64,000 bases of DNA from Pleodorina starrii. Its lineage: Eukaryota; Chlorophyta; Chlorophyceae; Chlamydomonadales; Volvocaceae. Shown here piece after piece: positions 1-23,543 of the stretch. The notes below the pieces were generated by a model, which saw nothing but the letters and a program-made list of their open reading frames with translations, was not told the DNA's origin and did not search any database. The DNA lies in the NCBI GenBank assembly GCA_030267565.1, contig BRXU01000021.1, positions 1,892,501-1,956,500 of the forward strand, in the 5' to 3' direction. A program made the translations under genes and the position numbers. Within the stretch, counting starts at the first letter, position 1; each line of letters starts with the position of its first letter.

Positions 1-11284
<11,284 letters not shown>

Positions 11285-12290
11285 GAGAGGGGGTGGGCTT
11301 GGGGAGATATGCGTGGGAAGATGGTTGCGGCGGGAGGCTGACCGCCTGAAGGGCCTGCGAGCTTAGTCCCCTTGGCCGGAAGGAGACGAGGGCACGGCCG
11401 GGAAGGGGAGGGCAGTTCCCGGCCCCACTGTCGAGACGCAGTACCCAGGGGCAATGGTGTGCGTCGACCCTCGGCAACGCACAGCGCGAGTGGGCTGTGT
11501 GTTTCGCGACATGCCGCTCCATATGCTCCATGCCGCTCCTCTGTCACCTCCCGGTTTAATCCATCGTCGAAACTGCCAGCCCAGATCCCCATCGCGCGAC
11601 TTGTATCACGCACCTGCATCGCTGGCGATAGTACCAGAATTGGCCGCTCCCCATCATGCTTGTTAAACGACTCATTTGATCGGACAAATGCTCGGGTGGC
11701 CGCGCAGCGTTCAGCTGCATGGTCGAAACGGCGACCGGTAGCCCAACCACTATGTGATGTGCGTGAGCTGAAATGAATATTCAGAGCCATCGTAACAATT
11801 AATTTAATTGTCCGCCGGCTGGAATGAGTAAAGCGCTGGGAAATATCCAGCGGTTGGAGAGTTCGTCCGCAGCACACTTATGGGCTAAAGTGAATTTCTC
11901 GCAACATCAACCTACTTGACGTTCTGCTTTTTCACTTATGTTCACGTCAGGTGGAGGACACCCACTCGCGAAGGCTCTTTGGTAGTTGCCGGTAGTTGGA
12001 TCCAGGTCAACGTTCTCATCACATTTCACATTTGGTCCGCCCTGCATTTGGTTCACCATGTGAATGTCCAGCAAGCTAGATTCTTCCCACATGCGTTATT
12101 CTGGACACAGTGCCAACCGCCTCTCCTTCCACGTCATGGTACGCCGCCGTCAGCGCTGTTAAGTTTCGCCGGAACCGTTCACCTCGCCGGCCTGTGATAT
12201 TTGTCGTTCTGGAGGTTCACTTATAACCGGAGCCCGTGAACGGTAACGGTGACGGAGGGGGGTCATGAGGTAGCCATTTGATTGGCAGCC
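11285..12290. other. Intergenic: ARSA2 upstream region
   Basis: No convincing gene. The stretch holds the presumed ARSA2 promoter and 5' UTR. Around 11750-12100 it is visibly more A+T-rich than the genes. A family B remnant (ATAACCGGAGCCCGTGAACG and following bases) lies at 12221-12255. Confidence 0.6.
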
Positions 12291-12294
12291 TTAA

Positions 12295-12299
12295 TTACA
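12295..12299 (-). terminator. Candidate poly(A) signal TGTAA for the rubredoxin gene
   Basis: TTACA on the plus strand reads TGTAA on the minus strand, the usual chlorophycean polyadenylation signal. It is the first one downstream of the stop at 13004, implying a 3' UTR of about 700 bases. That 3' UTR includes a CT-rich stretch at 12617-12690 and no other gene. Confidence 0.4.
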
Positions 12300-13003
12300 A
12301 TTTCTGCCGTCAACCCGTTGCAGGACTTCCGGATTCAGTAGCATTCCACATCGTCCTCTCCTGCTTCCACCACAACTGTTTGATTTCGAACCAGACTCAC
12401 GATAATTACCGTCGCTTGGCTCGCGCTATCGAACACACATACTTATCTCTCATAAATTTATTTAATCGAACACTCCGCAACGTCCTCCTACCCCTGCCAC
12501 CGCAAAATGACCTGTCGAATGAGACAGCGCCTCAGAAATAATCATATCAGGACCCAGCCAGTGTGTCCACGGGCTGCACGCGCCCTGGGTAACCACTGGA
12601 CGACCACTACAACCTCTTGACTCTCTCTCCACTCACACACACTCTCGCTCTCGTTAGCTCTCACGCTCTCTGACTCTCACAACACCCTCCTCACTGGAGC
12701 ACGCTCGCCAAAGCACGCCCTCGCCCTAGCCACTGTCGAAGCCCAGCCACGCCAGCGCCGTGCTTAAGCGGCGATGCGTCCTCGGGGCGTCCTGGGCTCG
12801 TCAGCTGCCAGTTACCTTAGCAGCCCACGGCAGCCCCTCGCCCTTCACACACCCGAAAAGAGTGGGCGATCAAACGCCGTGCGCGCTTCGTCAAACCCCT
12901 GGATCCCAGTCATCGTTGTCAAGCGTAAGCTCGGGGGCTCCCGTCCCCGGCGGGGTGCACGCTGCAAAACCCTTGCGAAGGAAGGCGCCGTCTGTGCCTT
13001 TCC

Positions 13004-14578
13004 TTACTGCTGGGTCAGGTAGGCCAGCAGACCCAGGGTCACGGCGATGGCGGCGCCGGTGGCGATGAGGAACTCGTTCTGGCCCCTGCGGCGCGAGGCG
13101 GCAAAAAGGGCAAATGCGCACAGACAGCGGTCAGGTCAGCCGGCTTCATCAGCAGTAACACCGGCAGCAGCAACAGCAGCCGCAGCAGCTCGCAAGCTCC
13201 CGCGAGGGCGCCACTGCCCGTGCGTGGGCGGCGACGTCGCAAGCTTGGGTCACACATCCAGGGCAGGCATCTCCCAGCCGCGTTTCATGCAAGTAAGGCC
13301 CATCTAGTTCTTTCGAGACGTACACGCAGTACAGGTTCCAGGAGGTTGCCTGCCGAATCAAGCAGACATGTGACAGGGCATCTGACAGCGACCACGACAA
13401 CTCCCGAAGAATTTCGCTCAGGCCCCAGCAACCCAAGAGGGGAGCTCCACAGCCCGTGTTTGGAGTATCGCCCTCTCAGCGCCGTTGCGTTAGCACGCAG
13501 CAGGCAAATCCCTGAAACGAGAGAGTGGAAATCTGAAACCCATCCCAGACACGAACGGCAGCGCCACTTACTCATCCGGGTTGCCGCCCTCCGCCACAAT
13601 CTGGTCCCGGAGCTTCTCCTTGCGCGCCACCATCGACTTGGGGTCGTTGTTACGCAGGGAGTTGTTCTTAAGCTCCTTGAACCTGAACGAGGGAAAGAGT
13701 GTGGCAGAAGATATGATGGGTGTCAAAAATCCTCTTTGGGTCAAGGGGCCGTTCGCAACCCAAATGCTGAAACCGCCGAAGCACTCTCCCCCATGAAGAT
13801 CAGGCGAAGAGCATCAGGGAATTCATGCGTGTCAGTTGGTTCAGGCAACGCCCAACACATGCACACCATTTCGCACACCATCACCCCCGGGGGACGCGCG
13901 ATGTGGGATTTCGAAGCCGAACTCACCGGCGCTTAGGGGCGCCGCACACTGGGCAGGAGTAGCTCTTGACATCCTCGAACGGGGTCGCCTCGTCGTAGAG
14001 GTACCCGCAGTCCAGGCACACGTACGCCGTCTTGGCGACAGGCTTGGACTTGGTGAAGAGGGCGTTCACTGAGACACGGCTCTGGCGCGAGACACCGCCG
14101 CGCACCGCCGACTGAGGAAGTGGATGGTGGGACGAGGAAGCACGGGGAGAACAACCAATGTCTTTATTGGTGACGCATCGCGCACAGGGATGGTAGTTTT
14201 GTGGAAACTTGACGTCAGACGCGCGCGAATGCATGGATTGCTGCTGGGTGGCGGAGCTTCGTCAGGAAGGATCAATCCCCCCTAACGACCACAGCAACGC
14301 GCAGGCGCTACGAGTGCTTCATAACACATTCAAATCAACGTATGCAACGCATTGTAAAGCGACCGTCTAAAGGCCTCACGGCCTGGTGCTCTGCTGTCCA
14401 GGCCGATTTAGCGGACTTGCAGCTGAGGCAAGCTGCAGAGCTTTATGCTGTGCCTGCGGGTATCTCCGATGCCACTCGCTCATGATCATGAAGGTACCAC
14501 AGAAAACTCCCCAGCCGGCGGACCCACCTTGAAGGCAGTGCGGTTGCCCAGGAAGCTAGTCGTCTGCATCGCGGCCAT
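13004..14578 (-). CDS. Plastid rubredoxin-like protein with C-terminal membrane anchor
   Basis: Small iron-binding electron-transfer protein, probably thylakoid-anchored. Exons, minus: 14528-14578, 13927-14111, 13572-13682, 13004-13085; phases agree throughout, giving 142 aa. Residues 1 to about 33 resemble a plastid transit peptide (MAAMQTTSFLGNRTAFK, then RGGVSRQSRVSVNA). The rubredoxin knuckles are YVCLDCGYLYDEATPFED and YSCPVCGAPKRRFKE, the two CxxC pairs expected to hold one Fe. The spacer between knuckles is short compared with bacterial rubredoxins, as in some plant rubredoxin-like proteins. A charged linker follows, then one hydrophobic segment (about residues 119-139, FLIATGAAIAVTLGLLAYLT) and QQ at the end. 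Membrane-bound rubredoxins of this layout (RubA/RBD1 class) are known in photosystem assembly, but the short knuckle spacing differs from RBD1, so I give no symbol. Function beyond redox or assembly is inference. Confidence 0.88.
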
Positions 14579-16344
14579 TTTTCTGGAGGAACTGAAAATG
14601 AGTTCTGTCTCACAAAATTGAGGTGTTAGGTGGTTTAGGGAAACAGGTTGAAGGTCCTTACCCTTTAATGGAACTTTCTGAGTACGGAAGCACTTTGTGG
14701 CGAGCGACGAGCTGCAGTACAGGATGCCCTTTTTCAGGCATTTCGGGCCAATACTTCGACGATTATCCGTATGAGGCAAGTTCTTGTGTTTACCAAGCGA
14801 CAATCGCCGAAGGGACGTGGCCCGAAGGGCTCCGAAGTAATCACCGGGTTGGCTCAAATTGGATTTGTACTCTTTGGCGTTGAGACGGCATCCAGTACAT
14901 GATGGAGATGTAATTGGTGGATAGCAATACCGCAATACGCACCCCTTCAAGTCAGGGCAGCTTCAAGTCAGTGCTTGGCGTCAAAGACAGCCGGGCCTAA
15001 CCTGCGCGTAAAGGTTAACAGACACACGCGAGTCAAGTAACTACATTCAACAGGGGAGGGCGTGCGACACCAATTACGAAGTGGTCGCAACAGCCCCACA
15101 AGCCATGTCCTCCACGTCACAGCAAGCTTCCCCTCCCGGTTGAGCTGCCGCGTTTTATGCCACGCACAGCATGTGCCACACCGCCAAGCCATGTTCGTAA
15201 TTTCAGAGGGGCGCATAGATGCACTTCGCCACGACCGACCATGCCAACACTGCGCCTCGACCCACATCCCTGCAACTGGCGGGCAGCCGACCGCCAGCTC
15301 GCGCAAACCCCCCTATAAAGCACCTAAGAAAAGCTCCTGCACTGTCGGCAAATCGGCGTGCGGCATACTTATATGACGATTGTGTCCTTCCAGCGCCAGC
15401 TGGCGCGCTGCGATCGTACACCGTATTTGCAGCCCCGGGACCATCCTACTGCACTGCATCCTACTGTATCTGACATCCCACCACAGCACCCTGCCGCTAC
15501 ACCTCCCCCCTGCGTCCCAAACGGAAATACCGGTACTCCCCAACGGAGTTACTCCGAGGGGCAAACCCAAAACATTCTTTCACAAATATTCCCCGCGCCT
15601 TCCCCCCCCGAAACATCAAGGCTGCAGGGCAATTGCGACTCTACCACACGCCACTATGCTCCCGAGATAACGGATACCCCGAATGATACCGCATGCATTC
15701 AGCTAGGTAGCATCTACCTATCGTAAGCGACGGATACAAGGCCGCCCGGAAGGTGCAGCGGGAAAAGGCCTTTCCGTGCCAAGCGGTTGGAACCGGTACA
15801 CTGCAGCAATGGCTCGAGGCGGTGCACGAGGGCACAGCAACCTGGGCGGCCTGTGTGCTGTGTGCTGTGTGCATTATTGCACCGGACGCCCAAAACAACC
15901 ACCCCCACTGGCTCAACCCTCCAAACGGCCCTTCGGACAGTCTGGAGCCACCTGCGGACAAAAACCACCACCACCACCCCATCGCTGCATAAAATCTCGG
16001 CGGCGGCATAAGGCCTTCGCAGCCCACCCACCCGCCCAATGTGCATGCCGCCCGACCGCGCTCGCCGGCTCGGCCGAGCCCACCACCACCCCCTCGTTAC
16101 CCAGTACGGGACGATGCGCCCGGTACCAGAGTCCGGGGCCGGCGCCAGAGCCCGAAACGCACGGCGCGACACCCCGCACCCGTCCTGTGCGGCGCCACTA
16201 GCCGCCGTACAACTCCAGTGAAGTTACTCCACCAGCCACCGGCCGCCACCCGCCGCCGCCACATCTCCGCGGCTCCCTCCGCCCCCTCCCAGCTCTCCCT
16301 AACACGCCCCACCAGGCCATTGCGCCGCAGCCACCATGGGGGCG
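14579..16344. other. Intergenic between rubredoxin and RIN2-like genes
   Basis: Both flanking genes are on the minus strand, so this holds the rubredoxin promoter (next to 14578) and the 3' UTR of the RIN2-like gene (next to 16345). Base composition is more balanced than in the introns. I see no ORF with family resemblance and no RNA gene. Confidence 0.55.
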
Positions 16345-19300
16345 CTACTCCCAGCCAGCAAGCCGCCGTCGCGCCGCCGCGCCTCCGCCCCCCGGCTCTC
16401 CTCCTTCCGCAGCAGGGCCCAGCGCGTAGCGAGCCCTGTTGCGGCGGCCGCCTGCCCCCGGTGCGCCGTCCGGGCCTGCCGCGCCGCCGGCGGCGCCGTC
16501 CTCCTGCGGCGGTGCGCCGCCGGGCCGCGCGGCGCGGGGTCGCAGTCGGCGCCGCCGACTCGACACCTCGTCTTCGGAGTCGAGGTCGTCGCCGCACCAC
16601 GCAACCGCGCCGGCGCAGCGGCCGCCTGGAAACCAGTCGAGGGCGGGAGGGAAGGAAGGTGGGGCGGGAGAGGGGGCGCCAAGCTCAGGCGCACTTGGTA
16701 AACATAAAATATTGCTCGTTCCGTTCGCCCGGGTCGCCGCGGTTCATTCAAGTTTCAGTGCCCAGGCCGGGGTCAGCAAAGGGCGATTGGCATGCAAGCT
16801 CCTCGGCATCGGGAGCCTGCCGCAGAGGGCCAGGGGCGGCCGGGGGCCAGGGCCGCAGCGTGCAGTGCGAGGGACGTCATGTGGCGGAGCAGGCAGGGCG
16901 TGGGGCGCCAGAAGCCAAGCACGCACGGTGCACAGCTTTGCAGGGCTGCACGGAGGAGAGGGAAGGATTGGGCCGAGGAGGGATGGTGGCGAGCTGAGGA
17001 AGGGCTGTATAGCCGCCGCTGGCGGCCGTGGCAGCGGCTGCTCACGCACACCGCTGACCCCGCTGCCCGCGACAACACGGTGCCGTTTTGTTGGTATATT
17101 GGAATGTTGAGGAGTTGTTCCCGCGCAGGTGACATCCCAAGCGCTAGGGATGCCACCCGCGCAGGAACACGCGCGTCCACACACCCGACAGACGCACGAC
17201 CCACTCCAGACGGCACTCTGAACCCGGTAGGAGCCACCCATCCAGAAACGGCGCGCCCTTCCCTCATTACTCTCAACCGACTGCATGGCTCCCGTCAAAG
17301 CCTGGCGCCGGCCGCGCCGCGGCCGCCCACTCACCTGCCGACATCGACGAGCGCAGCGACGCCGAAATCGTTCGACCGAGCCGCCGAGCCGCCGCCGCCG
17401 CCTGTGGGACAAGCACGTCACCGCTGTACGACGGAACCTCCGCCGACGGCGGTGGCCGTCCCCGCAGTCGCGCGCCAGCCGCTCCCGAGGGTCCCTCCCC
17501 GCCCCCCGCGGCGGCTCCCCCTCGTCGGGGGGCCCTCCCGCCACGGCGGCGGAACCCGAGCCCGCCCGGCTGCTCCTCCGGCTCCAGCTCCGGCCCAAGC
17601 TCGCCACCCGCTCCCCCTCCTCCGCCGCCGCCGCGTTCTCCGCGCCGCTGCTGAGGGCGGCCCCGGGTGTGAGGCTGCTGCGTCGCGTGCTGCGCCACCC
17701 CAGCGGCCGCTGCTGCCGCTGCTGATGGGTGGTGGTGGCTGCCGTTGCAGCCGCCGCAGCCGTGGCCTGCAGGCAAATCACCGTTCGAGACCGATTGAGT
17801 GCGCACAGTGGGTGTGGGTGTATCAAGGGGTTGGAGAGAGCATCATATAGCTGCGCGCCAGTCCTTCAGGTGGGTAAAAAAGAATACCGCAGCGGAGACG
17901 AAGACGGCGTTAGCGAACGGACCCCGAACCCAGTAATACTTACCGAACATACCTGTAACCTTACCGAGCTGGGTGCGGGGGAGCCCCAAATGACGGGCTG
18001 CAAGTATGCGGTGTGAGCTGGGACCGTGGCCGCAAACCCACATCGCATGGGCCGCCCCCGGCCACCACAACACCAAATTCGAATTAAAACCAAAACCAAA
18101 ACCAACACCTAGTTCGGCAGCGCCACCCACGCCCTGTCCAACCCAATTCGGCACCCGTCGACCGCAACCCAGGCGACCCACCAGTTCCAAGCGCGGAGCA
18201 CATGCGCCGCGCTGCGCCTCGCCAGCCGCCGCTGCGCTGCCGCCCCCGACCGCCCTCGCCACCGTCCTCCGCCGCCGCCGCCCAGCCGCGCCGCCGCGCC
18301 GCCGCATCACGAATCCGGTCTGCATCTGCGTCGGAATCCGCGTCGCGGCCGTCGTCGCCCCCCTCTCTCTCCTCCTCCACGTCCCACAGGCCCTCCTCCC
18401 ACGCAAAGCGACCGTCGCCGTCGTCGCCGTCGCCGTCGCTGCTGCCGTACTCATCTTCGTCGTCGTACTCCTCATCGGCCCCTTCCGCCGCAACCTCGTC
18501 CTCCGAAACACAGTCCTCGTCGGCCAAGCGGCTGCGGGTGCGGTAGCCGCCGCCGCGCGCGGCCGTCGACGACGGCCCGGGCGACTCGCCGAAGCCCTCC
18601 CGCGGCGGCGACGGCGGTGATGACCTGGCGGAGCGGCGGATGATCTGCGCGCGGCCGCCCAGCCACAGCGTGATGCTGCAGGGAGAAAGGCGGAGGCGAC
18701 ACCAACCCATGAGTCGGATGTGGATCATCAGAGGTGTACGGTCCGGGCGCATCAAGAGCGAGAGGCCGCAGCCGGAGCGGCCCGGGGGAGGCTGCGACCT
18801 GCGAGGAAAGGGTCAAACATCGCACATGCGCGTGCCGTACGCAGTGCAGCCTTGCCGTACTTACCTCAGCAGCAGCGTCAGCAGCAGCGGCTCCAGCGCC
18901 ACCACCATCCGCACGTACAGCCGATCCAACGCCCGTACGAGCCACCAGCTAGACTCCCGCCGCCGCTGACCGCCGCCGCCGCCGTCGTCATCCACCGGGC
19001 CGTCGGCGCCGCCGACCAGAATGGGCTTTCGGCAGTTAGGGCACGTGAACGACTCGGTGCCGCTCTGCTGCAGCCAGGCGCGCAGGCAGGAGAGGTGGAA
19101 CACGTGGCCGCACGGCAGCTGCTTGGCCACGTGTACGATCTCGTCCATGCAAATCGTACAGTCGGCGGCGCCGGTGGCCGCCAGCGCGGCGGGGTGCACG
19201 TCGCGGAAGGTGGTGTTGAGGCGCTGCGTGGCGGCGCGGTAGGAGAGGTGGCTCCGGAGCCGCCGCAGCAGCGACAGCAGCACGGCGCGCATGTCCAGGA

Positions 19301-20523
19301 AGAGGACCGCGTCGATAAGCTGCGAACGAAAAGGGGGGTAAAAAATGATACCGGTACCGGGGGGCTGTAAGAGCGCAGCAATTGCGAAACTTGAGGTATT
19401 GGGTGCAGCAACCCAACCAGGAGCACCCAGACAAGAAGAGAGCATAAAGATCAGCATGACGACCGTCAGGACGTAAGGGGGGTCAAGGCACGGGCCGCAG
19501 CGATGCATCGGGGCAGCTGACGCGGGGAATGAAGGGGGGAAGGCAGCAGGGCGCGGTGTAATATGGGGACGCCAGCCGCCGCCCACACACCGACACCCCG
19601 CGCGTCGTCGTCGGGTGCTGCTGCTGCTGCATCAACAGCACCCGACGCAGCAAGACCAGGCCGCGGACCGCCCTCGCCTGGGCTACCGCTACCGCCTTGC
19701 ATCTGCACCTGCTGCTGCACCGGCTGCTGCTGGTCCCCTGGTGCTGCGGGGGCAGCGGGTGACACGGGACGGGGGTCCAGCCAAGGCGGGGAAGGCTCCC
19801 GCCGCTGCCGTCACCGGCGGCGCAACCTTTGGCGCTGCGAAGGCCGTGCAGCACCAGCACGCCCAGGTCACGACGCGCTCCACCCAGACGGAAGCTGAGG
19901 CCGGGGCACACGGCCGCACCGCCCGGGGATGCGGCACACACCTGCCGCCGCCACCGCTGAGGCAGCCTCCGCCTGATGAGCCGCCTTCCACCGGCCAACG
20001 ACGCTCCACTCCCGAAAATCCACAACACCCCACCCCCCAACCCCCCAGCCAGCGCGCCCTCCCTTACCCACTGCCACTCCAATTCAAGCCCGCGTGGAGG
20101 ATAGAGCCCCTGAGGCAATCGACAACCTCACGGTGTTAAGTAACCGCCCCTGGGACTGAGCGCCCGGGAGAAGACGTCCAAAGAAGACGTCCACCGAAAG
20201 GAGGCTGGCGGGTGATGAGCTGGGTGGGTGGATGAGCTGAATGGGTGGATGAGGAGGTCGACCGATTGATAGGATGCGGTGGTACCGGTACCCACTCCCC
20301 GAACCCGCCCCCCAGCTAGCACATTCTCCCCACTCCCACTTCCCCTCCCCACGCCCCCTCCCCCTTCCCTTCCCTTTCCACTCGCACTCACGTGCAAGCT
20401 GGGCCCGCGCATCAGCCACACGTGCAGGTAGTGCGCCAGCGTCACCACGTGCACCAACACATCCGCCACAAGCTCCGCATAGTACAGAAAGCTGCCCTTG
20501 CCCGACCAGCAACCCACGTCCCA

Positions 20524-20556
<33 letters not shown>

Positions 20557-23543
20557 GTCCGCGGCCGCGGCGACCGGCAGGTGGTTGGCGGCGAAGGGTG
20601 GCGCGGCGCCGGCGCCGGCGCCCAGGCACTGATAGCGGTCGGCCATGTGTACGGCTGCAGTGCGGTGCGGCGCGCGGGAGGAGGGGAGGAGTGTCACGGT
20701 AAGATGAGGTCCGAGTGTGAAGAAGTGCTGACGCGCGTCCAGTAGGCAAGGTTACGGCGAGCCTTCTCCCTCTCTCCATCTCGCTGCCAGGTATCCTCGA
20801 TTTCAGCATGTCGGACCCACCCGCTCATCCACCCACCCACCCACTCGTGGATGAGCGCGTGGGTCCACCCACCACCCAACCCCCGCTCATCCACCCACCC
20901 ACCCACCACCCAACCCCCGCTCATCCACCCACCAACCCACCACCCAACCCCCGCTCATCCACCCACCCACCCACCACCCAACCCCCGCTCATCCACCCAC
21001 CCACCCACCCACCCAACCCCCGCTCATCCACCCACCAACCCACCCACCCACCACCCAACCCCCGCTCATCCACCCACCCACCCACCCACCCAACCCCCGC
21101 TCATCCACCCACCAACCCACCCACCCACCACCCAACCCCCGCTCATCCACCCACCCACCCACCCACCCAACCCCCGCTCATCCACCCACCAACCCACCCA
21201 CCCACCACCCAACCCCCGCTCCACCCACCGTATCTCATCAGCGTCTTGAGGCCCTCAATGGCCACCACCAACGAATCAAAGGCGCACAGCAGCACACGAG
21301 CCAAAGACCGACCCGGCAGCAGCCGCAGAACCTGCGTCAAGTAGGCCATGCGGGGCGAGAGCGGGTGCGGGGTCGGGAGTAGGTGGCCAAGGGAGGTGCC
21401 CGGTAAGGGCGAGAGCCCAACGGAGCCCTAAGGCCAACGGAACAGGGGCCGGCGGGCCAATTCACGCACGCACGCCTCGTCTGCTGCCCACTCGCCCACC
21501 CGCCCGCCCGCGCACCGGCCCATCCGGCCCATCCATCCATCCATCTGACCATCCATCTGACCCAGATGCCCAGATGGACGGACGAATGGGTGGACGAATG
21601 GACGGGACGCCAAACAACATGAGAACAGCCGCGCATTCACCCCTGATCCCACCCGCCGCATGCCAGCCCGTCAGCTTCCCAGTTCCCAGTTCCCTGTTTT
21701 GTTAACTTGACCCGTCACCCAAGGTCTCCCCCAAGGTCTCGTCCTGGGCAACGCACGCCCACCCAAAGCCCTGGATGGTTGACCCGCCTTCCCTCGCCCC
21801 GCCCCGCCCCGCCTTCAACCCTCAAAGCCCCTCAAAACCCCTCAAAACCTTCACAACCCTCACATACCCACCAGCGCGAACGACACCGCGTTGAGCACCA
21901 GCACCAGCAGCAGCAGGCACACGCCGCGAGCGTGCCGACCCACTTGCGCGCCTGCCAACCGGGCGGCAGCCGGGGGACGGGGCGGGACGGGATCATAAAG
22001 GTCGCCACCACACCGACGCCGACCCGCGGGTCGCTTGTTGGCGCGCTGTCCAGCAACACATTCCCTCGCCTTGCGCTGCCCAAGCCACGTCTGTCTGTTC
22101 CCGCTGTGCCGCTAACGTCGCTGTGCCGCTTTGCGCCTTTGCGCCGGGGTTCTTTATGCTTCAAGGCTCGGCGTGGTGTGCCCCTCCCCCATCTCTCCCC
22201 CGTTCGCTCCCACGTTCTTCCCCGGCTGTGATTTGGGTCGAGCCACTTACGGGACCCCTATCGCACGCGCGCGCCATCTGCATTGCCTGGACGGCGTTTT
22301 CACCACGCGTACAATGAGCATCCTGTGTACCACCACGCATCAAACGCCGTCCCATCACCCACCCGGCGAAGACAGCAGCGACTCCAGGCGGTCCTTGGCC
22401 GCCCCCAGGAATACGCGGAGGTAGCCCACGACAGCGAACCTGCGGCCGCGGCCGCGGGGGCGGCGGAGGCGGAGGCGGCGGCAGCACTCGGTGTCAGTAT
22501 CGGTCGTGACGAGGTGCATTGGGAAGAAGCGGCGGCCCCGGAACGGGGCGCGCACACACACACACACACACACACCATGCACGCAAGAGCCGCGCGTGTG
22601 TGCTGTGCGGGCGTCGAATGACGGGGCGCAGCAGCAGCAGTGTTTGCCCGGCCCCAGCGCAGCCGCCTTCGCTCCGGCTACCGCCCCTGGCTGACCGCGC
22701 CGCTCCGGAACCAAGGCAAGCAAGTGCTCCGGAAGCGGTCCCTGCGGCATTGGGCGCCCTGCAGCCACTGCCAGCTAAAACCCTAATTATTACCCGTAGG
22801 ATGGCGGGATCTGCGGGAGCCATGGCCCAGCCCAGCCCAGCCCGGCTAGGCCCGCAGAAGTGGCCCGCCCGCAGGAGTGACATGGCGCTGGCCCCAAGGG
22901 ACATGTCGGGCAAAAGAGGGCTCGTCGTGGTGCGCCTTCGCTACGGCGAAGGCTGGGTCAGTGGGTTGGCCGCGGTCTGGGTCACGGGTCTGCTCTCACC
23001 AGGCCACCCACACCGCGATGTTCCGTGGGTCGGGCGTGATGACGGAGCCCAAAAACACCATCTTGAATACCGTGTACTTGGCCAGGCGGTGGGACAGCCG
23101 CTGCGACTCAGTGGCGGAGAGGCGCCCCAAGAACAGCACCTGTGGGAGGGGGAGGGAGGGGTAAGGAGGGGCGGGTGAGGGTTGGGGTCCGGGCAAGGAG
23201 GAGGCGCGAGGGGCCGGCAAGGCTCCGAGGAGGGAGAGGGAGGCCAAGGCCTTCGCGTGGCGGGCACAGGGTGCTATGCGTTGCAAGCCCTTGGGGCAGG
23301 ATGCGATGCGTTTGGACGGGAGGTGCTTACCGTCGTTATGACCCCGGCCATCCAGAGCGCGCTGACGAAGAAGTTGAGGAACGCGAACACCGTCAGCTCG
23401 CTGGGGGCGGTGTCCCAAAGACTCGTCGCGTGCTGGACAAGCGTGCTCCATGTCCTGGGCAGAATCGCCGGGTTCACAACGTCCGGTTGGCACGTGAACA
23501 AGAAAGGTTTGTAAGTCGGAGGCGCATGACGGGGCACCGCCAT
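16345..23543 (-). CDS. Multispanning RING-H2 E3 ubiquitin ligase, AMFR/gp78-RIN2/RIN3 family
   Basis: ER-membrane ubiquitin ligase of the class used in ER-associated degradation; the plant members RIN2/RIN3 act in defence signalling. Exons, minus: 23331-23543, 23000-23139, 22363-22439, 21872-21951, 21229-21331, 20392-20654, 18865-19319, 18182-18675, 17335-17766, 16345-16625; every junction keeps phase, giving 845 aa. Hydrophobic spans fill the N-terminal third (e.g. FAFLNFFVSALWMAGVITT, GVCLLLLVLVLNAVSFAL). YYAELVADVLVH and HLIDAVLFLDMRAVL match the family before the RING. The RING-H2 is at about residues 346-388: CTICMDE, LPCGHVFHLSC, FTCPNC. After it comes a long low-complexity tail with acidic runs (EEYDDEDEYGSSDGDGDD; GDDLDSEDEVSS). 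I do not see the CUE domain that family members often carry. A longer in-frame start at 23819 exists, but its extra sequence looks like 5' UTR. Confidence 0.85.
17871..17955 (+). repeat. Composite of dispersed families A and D
   Basis: GGGTAAAAAAGAATACCGCAG (A) runs directly into CGGAGACGAAGACGGCGTTA and GAACCCAGTAATACTTACCG (D). It lies in the RIN2-like intron between 17766 and 18182, antisense to the gene, and joins the two families in one element. Confidence 0.7.
19333..19360 (+). repeat. Dispersed intronic repeat family A
   Basis: GGGGGGTAAAAAATGATACC followed by GGTACCGG. The core equals the copy at 59951-59980. It begins about 13 bp from the acceptor of the RING exon, in antisense. Confidence 0.7.
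20808..21222. repeat. C-rich minisatellite in a RIN2-like intron
   Basis: Repeats of CACCCAACCCCCGCTCATCC followed by a variable number of CCAC units; effective period about 35-55 bp, roughly ten copies. It lies between exons 20392-20654 and 21229-21331 and abuts the donor side of the intron. It produces long fake ORFs rich in HPPTHPP. Confidence 0.9.
22555..22575. repeat. (CA)n microsatellite
   Basis: About ten CA units in a RIN2-like intron. Confidence 0.85.

Noticed and set aside
16097..16600. Arg-rich minus-strand ORF as the C terminus of the RIN2-like protein
   Set aside because: The frame reading GDDLDSEDEVSS is the one in phase with the donor at 17335; the Arg-rich reading is a shifted shadow.
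20808..21344. Long ORFs rich in HPPTHPP and GGWVGG
   Set aside because: They are translations of the C-rich minisatellite in a RIN2-like intron.
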